A stretch of DNA of 64,000 bases. Source: Gammaproteobacteria bacterium (lineage in GTDB: Bacteria; Pseudomonadota; Gammaproteobacteria; Pseudomonadales; Halieaceae). Position 1 is the stretch's first letter, and every line of letters begins with the position of its first letter. Positions 1 to 7,344 of the stretch are shown here, one piece after another. The position numbers were made by a program, and so were the translations under genes. Under the pieces are notes generated by a model. The model was not told where the DNA came from, did not search any database, and was given only the letters and a program-made list of their open reading frames with translations. The DNA is taken from NCBI GenBank assembly GCA_030427485.1, contig JAUICG010000003.1, positions 124,001-188,000 on the forward strand. The letters are read 5' to 3'.

Positions 1-1173
1 GGCAACCCGGAACTGGCCCTGTCCAGCTGGATCGCCTGGCAACAGCAGCTGCGTTTTGATGAACAGCAGACGCGGCTTGTCGAATCCGCGATCGCGCTCA
101 GGAGTTTGTTCGCCGAGACCGCCTCGCACCGCGACTGGCTGGACGGCGCGCTGGCGCGCTTGCAGGACGATATACTGACCGGCATTCGCCTGCGCTGGGC
201 GCTCAGGGAGCAGGACTGGGATGCGCTGGAACGCACCCTGCCGTTGCTGACGGAGTCGGCGCGGGACGACAACGTCTGGCGTTACTGGCGGGCCGCGGTG
301 CAGTCGCGGCGCGGCGAGGTCGCGTCGGCGCAGGCGGCGCTGGAGCAGTTGTCGGGGGAGCGGGACTACTACGGTTTCCTGGCGGCGGACAAACTGGGTC
401 GACCGTACGCATTCAATCACCTGCAACTCACTCTGTCTGAAGACTCGGCGGTCGCGGAACTCCCCGCAGTGCGGCGCATAGCGGAGTTGAAATACCACAG
501 GGAGGAAATGCAGGCGCACTCGGAGTGGTACAAGCTGTTGCAGGATACCAGCGATGTGGTTCGGCAACAGGACCTCGCGCTGTTGGCGACGCGCAACCAC
601 TGGTACCGGATGGCGATAGACGCCGCCACGCGCGCACAGGTTTGGGACGCGCTCGATCAGCGCTTCCCCAGGCCGTACCAGGTGGTGTTCGAGAAGAATG
701 CGGATCTGCGACAGGTGCCGAGTACTGAATTGATGGCAATCGCCCGGCGGGAGAGCGCGTTCTTTGCGGGCGCACAGTCACCCGTCGGCGCGCGCGGCCT
801 GATGCAGGTCATGCCCGCAACCGGCCGCGAGGTCGCCTCCTCGCTGGGTCAGCGTCACCGTGAATCCGATTTGTTCGATGTTGAGTACAATGTCATGCTG
901 GGCAGCGCGTATTATCGCCAGTTGCTCGACCGCTATGACGGCAACCGGGTATTCGCGTTGACGGCATACAACGCTGGGCCCCACCGGGTCGCGCGCTGGC
1001 GCAACAAGTCCGGGCAGGGCGTACCGGTGGAGTTCTGGGTGGAGACGATTCCGTACAAGGAGACGCGCAACTATGTACAGGCGGTACTGTCTTATAATGT
1101 GGTGTTCCAGTACATGCAGGGCGAACAGCAGCAAACGTTTCTGACCCCCGAGGAATTGGCAGCGAGTTACTGA
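1..1173 (+). CDS. slt: Soluble lytic murein transglycosylase (3' part)
   Basis: Periplasmic enzyme that cleaves the MurNAc-GlcNAc bond of peptidoglycan to give 1,6-anhydro ends. The frame is open from base 1, so the start lies upstream. About 390 residues are visible, against about 640 for full-length Slt70, so the signal peptide and part of the alpha-superhelical domain are missing. The catalytic SLT domain fills the end: the motif ARRESAFF carries the catalytic Glu (visible residue 251). It is followed by GARGLMQVMPAT and the late motif AYNAGPHRVARW, both typical of family 1 transglycosylases. The stop is only 4 bases before the next gene, so the arsenosugar genes are probably co-transcribed with slt. 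Family assignment is secure; only the 5' limit is unknown. Confidence 0.95.
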   Translation, partial: GNPELALSSWIAWQQQLRFDEQQTRLVESAIALRSLFAETASHRDWLDGALARLQDDILTGIRLRWALREQDWDALERTLPLLTESARDDNVWRYWRAAVQSRRGEVASAQAALEQLSGERDYYGFLAADKLGRPYAFNHLQLTLSEDSAVAELPAVRRIAELKYHREEMQAHSEWYKLLQDTSDVVRQQDLALLATRNHWYRMAIDAATRAQVWDALDQRFPRPYQVVFEKNADLRQVPSTELMAIARRESAFFAGAQSPVGARGLMQVMPATGREVASSLGQRHRESDLFDVEYNVMLGSAYYRQLLDRYDGNRVFALTAYNAGPHRVARWRNKSGQGVPVEFWVETIPYKETRNYVQAVLSYNVVFQYMQGEQQQTFLTPEELAASY

Positions 1174-1177
1174 AATT

Positions 1178-2134
1178 ATGCGCGATACACGCCCCCTACT
1201 GTTACACAGTGATTTCCCGCCGGTCTACCGGGCGACCCTCGACACCCTGCAGGTAAACCTGGGCTATCTGTGCAACCTCAGTTGCGTGCATTGCCATGTC
1301 AATGCCGGGCCGACGCGCACCGAGCAAATGGATGCGCAAACCGTGGAGCAGGTGATCGTCCTGCTGGAACGCGCCAACATACAGACGCTGGATCTGACGG
1401 GCGGCGCGCCGGAATTGAACCCGCATTTTCGCCACCTGGTGCGCAGGGCGCGCGCCCTCGGCGTGCGTGTGATAGATCGCTGCAACCTCACCGTGCTGCT
1501 GGAGCCGGGTCAGGAAGACCTGGCCGCGTTCCTCGCCGAGCAGCAGGTGGAAATCAGTGCATCGCTGCCGTGCTACCTGCAGGACAATGTCGAAGCGCAG
1601 CGCGGCAAGGGGGTGTACGACAAGAGCATCGCCGCTCTGCGCCGGCTCAATACCCTCGGCTTCGGCGCGGAACTGGTCCTGAACCTGGTCTACAACCCGG
1701 TGGGGCCGGTACTGCCGCCGCCCCAGCAGACCCTGGAGGCGGATTACCGTCGCGAACTCGCGGCGCGTTTTGGCATCCGCTTCAACGCACTGCTTACCAT
1801 CACCAACATGCCGATCAGTCGTTTCGGGTCTGTGCTGCTGGCGCAGGGCCAGTACCACGAGTACATGCAGTTACTGCGCGATAATTACCGCGAGGCCAAT
1901 CTGGACACCCTGATGTGTCGCAGCCTGATCAGCATTGACTGGCGCGGCCACCTCTACGATTGCGATTTCAACCAGATGCTCGATATGCCCGTGCTGGCCA
2001 GCGACCGGCGACGCCATATCAGCGATCTATTGGTCGATAGCAACCTGGAGGGCAAGCCTGTCGTTACCGCGGAGCACTGCTACGGCTGTACCGCCGGGCA
2101 GGGCAGCAGCTGCGGCGGCGCCCTGGTCGCCTGA
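1178..2134 (+). CDS. arsS: Arsenosugar biosynthesis radical SAM protein ArsS
   Basis: Radical SAM enzyme of 318 residues, of the family that adds a 5'-deoxyadenosyl group to dimethylarsenite on the route to arsenosugars. The cluster-binding cysteines are seen at residues 32, 36 and 39 (CNLSCVHC), followed by LDLTGGAPELNP, which fits the glycine-rich SAM-contact region. A cysteine-rich end (CYGCTAGQGSSCGG, about residues 301-314) matches the C-terminal domain of this family. It starts 4 bases after slt. Its stop shares one base with the next start (TGATG), so translation with the glycosyltransferase gene is coupled. No arsenite methyltransferase or ars regulator lies in the visible neighbourhood. 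The family call is strong; the substrate is inferred from the family and the two following genes. Confidence 0.88.
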   Translation: MRDTRPLLLHSDFPPVYRATLDTLQVNLGYLCNLSCVHCHVNAGPTRTEQMDAQTVEQVIVLLERANIQTLDLTGGAPELNPHFRHLVRRARALGVRVIDRCNLTVLLEPGQEDLAAFLAEQQVEISASLPCYLQDNVEAQRGKGVYDKSIAALRRLNTLGFGAELVLNLVYNPVGPVLPPPQQTLEADYRRELAARFGIRFNALLTITNMPISRFGSVLLAQGQYHEYMQLLRDNYREANLDTLMCRSLISIDWRGHLYDCDFNQMLDMPVLASDRRRHISDLLVDSNLEGKPVVTAEHCYGCTAGQGSSCGGALVA

Positions 2135-2811
2135 TGACTGACGCGATCAGTTTCGTGATTCCGGTGTTGAATGAACGCGTGCATGTCGCGGGCTTGTTGC
2201 GAGATCTACGCCACCGTTTCCCAACCTGCGAGCTGATCGTGGTGGACGGCGGCAGCAGCGACGATACCGTGGCCGCCGCGCTGCCGCTGTGCGATCAATT
2301 GCTGCTCGCCGAACGCGGCCGGGCCCGACAGATGAATCTGGGCGGGCAGGTGGCGTCGTCGCCGTACATTGCCTTCCTGCACGCGGACAGTTGTCCCGGT
2401 GTCTCGGCGGCGGCGCTTCAGCGGCATCTCGCTGCGGGCCCCCTGTGGGGGTTTTGCCGCGTCCGCCTGGACGGCAGACACCCGTGCTTTCGCGTCATTG
2501 AATGGTGTATGAATCAGCGATCACGCCTCACCGCGGTTGCCACGGGTGACCAGATGCTGTACGTGCAAAAAACGGTGTTTGAGCAGACCGGCGGCTTCGA
2601 GGCGATTCCGCTGATGGAAGACGTCGCCTACAGTAAGCGGCTGCGCCGGCTGGCGCCTCCCCTGATCATCCCGGAGCCGGTGGTGACGTCCAGCCGCCGC
2701 TGGGAGGAGGGTGGGGTACTCAGGACGGTGCTGCGTATGTGGTTGTTGCGACTGGGCTATTTTCTCGGTGTTGCGCCCGAACGGCTGTGGCGGCACTACT
2801 ATGCCCCCTGA
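2134..2811 (+). CDS. TIGR04283-type arsenosugar biosynthesis glycosyltransferase
   Basis: Family 2 (GT-A) glycosyltransferase of 225 residues. The fold is shown by the start ISFVIPVLNE, the nucleotide-binding stretch VVDGGSSDDT (about residues 36-45) and the HADS motif in place of the usual DxD. A later ME-D-V region fits the catalytic base loop. This small type regularly accompanies radical SAM ArsS and a DUF2064 protein, and the three are thought to build or modify the sugar part of arsenosugars. No membrane segment is apparent apart from a hydrophobic stretch near the end. The start ATG overlaps the arsS stop by one base, and the gene overlaps the next by 11 bases. Confidence 0.82.
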   Translation: MTDAISFVIPVLNERVHVAGLLRDLRHRFPTCELIVVDGGSSDDTVAAALPLCDQLLLAERGRARQMNLGGQVASSPYIAFLHADSCPGVSAAALQRHLAAGPLWGFCRVRLDGRHPCFRVIEWCMNQRSRLTAVATGDQMLYVQKTVFEQTGGFEAIPLMEDVAYSKRLRRLAPPLIIPEPVVTSSRRWEEGGVLRTVLRMWLLRLGYFLGVAPERLWRHYYAP

Positions 2812-3493
2812 CCGCTCGCTTGCTCATCGCGCTGGCGGTTCGCCGGCGGGGACTCGCACCGTGCGCAGCGGCCTGTTGCTGGTCCAGTTCAGTCGCACGC
2901 CGCGGGCGGGGCAGGTCAAGACCCGTATGCTGCCCCGCTTGTCGCCCCGGGAGGCCTGTGAATTGCACTGCGAGCTGACGCGCTGGACCTGTCGCCAGTT
3001 GCTGGAAAGCGGTCTCGGCACAGTCGAATTGTCGGTCGCCGGCGACCGCGGGCATGCGCTGTTCGACGAGTGCAGGGCGCTTGGCGCGAGCCGGGTAGTG
3101 CGGCAGCGCGGTGCGGATCTGGGCCTGCGAATGTACAACGCGCTGCGCTGCGGACTGGCCCGCTATGACTCGGTGATCCTGGTGGGCAGCGACTGCCCGG
3201 GTATCGACTCCGCCTACCTGCGCGAGGCGGTGGCTGCCCTGCGTACCGCACCGCTGGTACTGGGGCCGGCCCTCGACGGCGGCTATGTCCTGATCGGCGC
3301 GCGCACAGTCCGGCGGGAAATCTTCGAGGGTATTCCCTGGGGTAGCGATCAGGTGTTTGAAAAAACCGCGGCGGCGTTGCTGCGGGCCGGACTTCGCTGG
3401 AAGGCGCTGGCGCCACTGGCCGATATCGACAGGCCGGAAGACCTTGCCGTCTGGGAGGCTATACAGAGCACCGCGCGCCCGGCGTCGCGCTGA
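2801..3493 (+). CDS. TIGR04282-type arsenosugar biosynthesis glycosyltransferase (DUF2064)
   Basis: A 230-residue protein of the DUF2064/CofC-like nucleotidyl- or glycosyl-transferase group. The signature LVQFSRTPRAGQVKTRML near the N-terminus binds nucleotide in this fold; VGSDCPGI and LGPALDGGYVLIG follow in the usual order. I place the start at the ATG at 2801, which overlaps the preceding gene by 11 bases. An earlier in-frame start at 2711 would add a stretch that looks non-coding. It is the last gene of the slt-arsS-GT-GT run. A role in sugar transfer during arsenosugar formation is inferred from this recurrent three-gene association; the donor is not visible from sequence. Confidence 0.8.
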   Translation: MPPDRSLAHRAGGSPAGTRTVRSGLLLVQFSRTPRAGQVKTRMLPRLSPREACELHCELTRWTCRQLLESGLGTVELSVAGDRGHALFDECRALGASRVVRQRGADLGLRMYNALRCGLARYDSVILVGSDCPGIDSAYLREAVAALRTAPLVLGPALDGGYVLIGARTVRREIFEGIPWGSDQVFEKTAAALLRAGLRWKALAPLADIDRPEDLAVWEAIQSTARPASR

Positions 3494-3538
3494 TGCGGCC
3501 AGTCGGCTGCCGCGCCGGTAACCCGCTGTGGGCCCGCG

Positions 3539-3931
3539 TCAGGCGTGGGCGTAGGCGGTGGTCTCCGGCTGTTGTTCCTTGATGCCACCGGCACGCTGTT
3601 GCATCAGCCAGGCTATCGCCGTGCAATAGCTCAGGTTGGTTTGCAACTCGCTGTCGGGGTCGCTCAGGAACGCGCGCTGGCTGGCCAGCCCCCTCACCCT
3701 GCTGGCGAGGTCCGGATTGAATGCCAGGTACCGGTCCCACAGATCACGGTGCTGTGCAGCCGTGATGTTGAACAGGCCGAGGCCTTCACTTTTTGCGGAA
3801 AACAGTCCCACTTCCGGCGCGCTGACCGCGGCGTTCAGCAGGAAGGTTTCGCGGTCCGGTGTCCAGGCGCCCATGTACTCCAGGGTTGGTCGAATGACGT
3901 GCTCTCTCAGGTGTTCTGCAGTAACGTACAT
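3539..3931 (-). CDS. Small lysozyme-like / phage structural-type protein, function unknown
   Basis: Uncharacterised protein of 130 residues. The start ATG is preceded by GAGGA at a good distance. The opening resembles the LREHVIRP...P...E..LL..AA.ES..G pattern I recall from small phage-encoded lysozyme-like or virion proteins: here LREHVIRPTLEYMG, then EVGLFSAKSEGLGLFNIT and HRDLWDRYLAFNP. In that group the A-x-ES-x-LG segment carries an acidic residue at the lysozyme catalytic place; here it reads SAPEVGLF, so a Glu is still present. No signal peptide is seen. It stands alone, convergent with the arsenosugar genes. It may be a domesticated phage remnant. The homology is from memory and needs a profile search. 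Confidence 0.6.
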   Translation of the reverse strand: MYVTAEHLREHVIRPTLEYMGAWTPDRETFLLNAAVSAPEVGLFSAKSEGLGLFNITAAQHRDLWDRYLAFNPDLASRVRGLASQRAFLSDPDSELQTNLSYCTAIAWLMQQRAGGIKEQQPETTAYAHA

Positions 3932-4261
3932 AACCCATTCCTCGCAGGGATGACTAATCCGTCAGGCACTGCTGTTTCATTCTTATGGTTGTGCTACGTG
4001 GCCCGGTTATCGTGAGATACGCCTGGAGAAGCTACCCAGTTCGCGTCTTTTCCGGGCTCACAGTCGACTTTTTAGCACAAAAATATAGAAATACCAATAA
4101 AAATAAAGAGTTGTGGGGGCTAATTTACATAGATTTTGGAAAGCGACGCTAAGTTAGCTTTTTTTGATGTCTGTCGCGTCGCCAGGTCAGAGCCGTAAGG
4201 GGCTAAAATGCGGGAAATGATCACTAAAACTCGCAAACGGACGAAATATTTCCTTTCTGCA
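3932..4261. other. Intergenic region with AT-rich core
   Basis: No convincing gene is seen in these 330 bases. The stretch around 4070-4170 is clearly richer in A and T than its surroundings, which fits a promoter for the leftward gene ending at 3539. A short imperfect hairpin (GCTA-AGT-TAGC) followed by seven T lies at about 4148-4165. It is on the rightward strand with no rightward gene just before it, so I do not call it a terminator. Confidence 0.4.
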
Positions 4262-4627
4262 TCATCCACCGGCGATTTTTACCGTGTACCCGAGTTTTTC
4301 CAATTCCGTTTTGAGCAGTTCGCGCTGGTCACCCTGTATTTCCACGGTGTCGCCCTTCAGCGCACCGCCGACCCCGCACTTTTTCTTCAACTGGCTGGCG
4401 AGCTGTTTGAGGGGATCTCCCGCCAGCGGCAGCCCTTTGACCAGTGTCACCGCCTTGCCACCGCGCCCCTTGGTTTCACGGTGTAGCCGCACGATGCCAT
4501 CACCGGCTGCGGCGGGCCTGTCGCGGCCACACACGCAGCTTACTGTGGGGCGGTGGCACTGTGGACAGAGCCGTCCGCCGTCCGTCGAGTACACCAGGCG
4601 GCTGTCAGTGTTTTTTCGCTTACTCAT
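4262..4627 (-). CDS. yciH: SUI1/eIF1-like translation factor YciH
   Basis: Protein of 121 residues of the bacterial eIF1 (SUI1) family, which acts on start-site fidelity at the small ribosomal subunit. The N-terminal part has two cysteine pairs (CPQCH and CVCG). The SUI1 fold follows, with the typical RETKGRGGKAVTLVKGL loop, then LKKKCGVGGALKG and the closing VEIQGDQRELLKTELEKLGY. The last segment is close to the consensus of the family. It is divergent from slyX with 86 bases between the starts. The role in Escherichia coli is only partly defined, so the functional statement rests on the family. Confidence 0.92.
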   Translation of the reverse strand: MSKRKNTDSRLVYSTDGGRLCPQCHRPTVSCVCGRDRPAAAGDGIVRLHRETKGRGGKAVTLVKGLPLAGDPLKQLASQLKKKCGVGGALKGDTVEIQGDQRELLKTELEKLGYTVKIAGG

Positions 4628-4713
4628 CCCGTGACCGTGTATTTATTGCGGAGCGGGCAGTATATTAGGCCGCTGTTCCCGCGCAAGTCGGGAGTGCCGG
4701 GAGAGCCTGTGGA

Positions 4714-4947
4714 ATGTCTGCAGACGTAGAGAGACTGCAACAACAAATGATGGAACTGCAGAGCCAACTCGCCTTCCAGGAGGATGCGGTGAGCAGTCTC
4801 GACGCCGCCTTGGCGTTGCAGCAGCAGGAGATACTGCTGTTGCGGCGGCAGCTGGAATTGCTGCGTGAGCGCCAGCAGGCGCAGGAGCGCAACGGCGACG
4901 CCGGTGGAAACACTGCGCCGGTGCATGAAAAACCACCACACTACTAG
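4714..4947 (+). CDS. slyX: SlyX family coiled-coil protein
   Basis: Small acidic protein of 77 residues, almost entirely a predicted coiled coil (residues 1-55, many Gln/Leu/Glu heptads) with a disordered tail ending in PPHY, the characteristic SlyX terminus. SlyX is widespread in proteobacteria, usually near slyD or FKBP-type genes, and its function is unknown. Here it sits between divergent yciH and an acyl-CoA dehydrogenase gene whose start lies 20 bases downstream. The length and the PPHY ending make the family call safe. Confidence 0.88.
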   Translation: MSADVERLQQQMMELQSQLAFQEDAVSSLDAALALQQQEILLLRRQLELLRERQQAQERNGDAGGNTAPVHEKPPHY

Positions 4948-4967
4948 TGAATACAAGGGAGCCATCC

Positions 4968-6203
4968 ATGTCAGAAAGTGCCCGTCAGGACACGCCAGAA
5001 CAGGCCGAGTTCCGGCAGTTTTGTCGCCAGTGGCTGCAGGCCAACAAGCCCTCCGCGCCAAGCGTCCGCTTGCCGCTTTCTCCGCTGGAGATCATGACCC
5101 GGCCGCAGCTCTCCTACCTGCAGGATTGGCAGAAGTCCGCTTATGAGGCAGGCCTGGTCGGCTGTGACTATCCGCCCGAGTTCGGCGGTGGCGGTCGCAG
5201 CGATTGCCAGCGCGTCGCCAACGATGAAATGATCCGGGCACGGACACCGTACTTTCCCAATGTCATAGGCCTGGGTATGGCGGCGCCGACTGTGTTGCAT
5301 CATGGCCAGCAGGCGCTCAAGGAGCGCCTGCTGCCACGCCTGTTCTCCGGTGAAGACATCTGGTGCCAGGGCTTCAGCGAGCCCGGCGCGGGATCGGACC
5401 TGGCCAGTGTGCAGACGTTCGCCGAGCGCAAGGGTGGCAAGTGGGTCATCAACGGGCACAAGGTGTGGACCTCACTGGCGCACTTCGCCGAATGGATGAT
5501 TCTTTTGCTGCGCACGGACAAGTCGCACAAATACGATGGGCTGTCCTATTTCGTGGTACCCATCCGCGCCGCGCTCGGTAACGGCGTCACAGTACGTCCG
5601 CTGATCAAGATCACCGGAGAAACCGGCTTTAACGAAGTGATTTTCGAGAACCTCGAAGTCGATGACAGCTATCGCCTGGACGAACTGGGCAAGGGTTGGC
5701 AGGTGGCGATGACCACGCTGCTGCACGAGCGCGGCGCGGGCGAGCTGCAGACACCCCGGGCCGGCGGTATGAAGAGCAAGGCGACCCATGCCACCAATAC
5801 GGCAAACCTGATTGAACTGGCCCGCAGCACGCCGCGCAATGGTCGACCGGCCGCCGACGACCCGTTGATCCGGGATCGCATAATGCAGCTGGTGATCAGG
5901 GAGCAGGGCCTGGCGCAGAACCAGCGCCGGGCACGGGTGTCGGCTCTGCAGGACCACCCGCTGCGTCTGCAATTGCAGAACAAACTGCTGGCCAGCGAAA
6001 TTACCCAGGACACCGCGGCCCTCGCTGTGGAAATCGAAGGTGCGAGCGCCTCCCTGTACCTGGGCGATGACAACGCACCCGCCAGCGGGCAGTGGCCTAT
6101 GGCGTATATGAACTCCTACGGCATGACGATCGCGGCGGGTACCAGTGAGGTACAGCGAAATATTCTCGGCGAGCGCGTGCTGGGCCTGGCAAAATCGAAA
6201 TAG
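4968..6203 (+). CDS. Acyl-CoA dehydrogenase, subunit 1 of a probable pair
   Basis: FAD enzyme of 411 residues that oxidises an acyl-CoA to the 2-enoyl-CoA. Seen motifs are the flavin segment WCQGFSEPGAGSDLAS, WVINGHKVWTSLAH, and the C-terminal AAGTSEVQRNILGERVLGL. At the place of the usual catalytic Glu before GTSE there is Ala, so the base must come from another position (as in long-chain or isovaleryl types) or the enzyme works with its partner. The start at 4968 is preceded by AAGGGA; an upstream GTG at 4947 is less likely. The next gene encodes a second, distantly similar dehydrogenase. Such pairs form heteromers in actinobacterial steroid side-chain degradation. The substrate here is unknown. 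Confidence 0.88.
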   Translation: MSESARQDTPEQAEFRQFCRQWLQANKPSAPSVRLPLSPLEIMTRPQLSYLQDWQKSAYEAGLVGCDYPPEFGGGGRSDCQRVANDEMIRARTPYFPNVIGLGMAAPTVLHHGQQALKERLLPRLFSGEDIWCQGFSEPGAGSDLASVQTFAERKGGKWVINGHKVWTSLAHFAEWMILLLRTDKSHKYDGLSYFVVPIRAALGNGVTVRPLIKITGETGFNEVIFENLEVDDSYRLDELGKGWQVAMTTLLHERGAGELQTPRAGGMKSKATHATNTANLIELARSTPRNGRPAADDPLIRDRIMQLVIREQGLAQNQRRARVSALQDHPLRLQLQNKLLASEITQDTAALAVEIEGASASLYLGDDNAPASGQWPMAYMNSYGMTIAAGTSEVQRNILGERVLGLAKSK

Positions 6204-6212
6204 GGGACGAGC

Positions 6213-7340
6213 ATGACACAACCGGACAATTTTGGTTTTGGTGAAGAGGCGGCCATGCTGAAGGATTCAGCGCGCAAGTTTTTTACCGAGCATTTCCCCA
6301 CCGACAAGTTGCATCGAATGGTCGCCGCGGATACCGATCCGGAGCGCATGAGCAGCTGTGCCTGGGATTCGGAGCTGTGGCAGCGAATGGTGGAACTCGG
6401 TTGGACGTCACTGGCGGTGCCCGAGTCTGCCGGCGGTATCGGTATGCCGGTGACGGCCGTGGCCGGGTTGGTGGAGGAACTGGGCCGCGCGGCGTTTCCC
6501 TGTCCCCTGCTGCCCACGTTGAACGCGACCTATGTGCTGGCCGCTTGCGGCAGTGCGGGTGAAGCCGCGCTCGCGGAAATCGCGGAGGGTCGAACCGCGA
6601 GCCTGGCGATCACCAACCGGCAGGGCTCGTGGAATCTGGCGGATACTGACGTGCAGTGCGCGCAGGGAAAGCTGAGCGGAACCGCGTGGTTTGTGCAGGA
6701 TGCACGCAAGGTCGACCGACTGCTGGTCAGCGCGCAGACCAGTTCCGGGCAGGCCTTGTACTGGGTGCCCGCCGATGCTGCCGGTGTCACGATCGCACCG
6801 GATGCCATTGTCGACCTGACGCGCGACCAGGCGCATGTCTCGTTCGACAATGTTGCGGCGGAAGAAGTAAGCAGTGATGGGCTGGCCGCGCTGGAGCGGG
6901 CGATGCCTGTCATATGGACACTGTTGGCAGCGGACATTACCGGCGCCGCAGAGTGGCAGTTGCAGACCACGGTTGAGTATGTGAGCACGCGTCAACAATT
7001 TGATCGACCGCTGGGATTTTTCCAGGCCGTCAAACACCCGCTGGTGAACGTGATGATCCAGATTGACGAGTGCAAATCACTCGTTTACAACGCCGCCTGT
7101 GCCTGCGATACAGAACCCGCCCGCGCCGCTGAAGCGGCGCATATGGCGAAGGCCGCTGCCAGCGAAACCGCGGCGTTTGCCTCGGGGCGCTCGGTGCAAT
7201 ACCACGGCGGCATCGGGTTCACCTGGGAGTGTTTCGTACACCTCTATTTCAAACGACAGAAACACAGTCAGTTACTCTGGGGAGACGCCGCATGGCACAG
7301 GGCCAGACTGGCCGATATCCTGATAGGCGAGGTCGCTTGA
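6213..7340 (+). CDS. Acyl-CoA dehydrogenase, subunit 2 of a probable pair
   Basis: Acyl-CoA dehydrogenase family protein of 375 residues. The N-terminal helical domain, a central region and the C-terminal helical domain with QYHGGIGFTWE and LYFKRQKHSQLLWGD are visible. HGGIGFTWE is typical of the beta-type partner in two-gene dehydrogenases, which often lacks a complete flavin-binding motif: the W-C-x-G-F-S-E-P-G stretch of subunit 1 has no equivalent here. It starts 9 bases after subunit 1 and ends 4 bases before the amidohydrolase gene, so the three are likely one operon. A heteromeric complex is inferred from order and motif distribution. Confidence 0.86.
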   Translation: MTQPDNFGFGEEAAMLKDSARKFFTEHFPTDKLHRMVAADTDPERMSSCAWDSELWQRMVELGWTSLAVPESAGGIGMPVTAVAGLVEELGRAAFPCPLLPTLNATYVLAACGSAGEAALAEIAEGRTASLAITNRQGSWNLADTDVQCAQGKLSGTAWFVQDARKVDRLLVSAQTSSGQALYWVPADAAGVTIAPDAIVDLTRDQAHVSFDNVAAEEVSSDGLAALERAMPVIWTLLAADITGAAEWQLQTTVEYVSTRQQFDRPLGFFQAVKHPLVNVMIQIDECKSLVYNAACACDTEPARAAEAAHMAKAAASETAAFASGRSVQYHGGIGFTWECFVHLYFKRQKHSQLLWGDAAWHRARLADILIGEVA

Positions 7341-7344
7341 TACT

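Noticed and set aside
4148..4165. Intrinsic terminator (short stem plus seven T)
   Set aside because: The stem is only 4 bp and no + strand gene leads into it.
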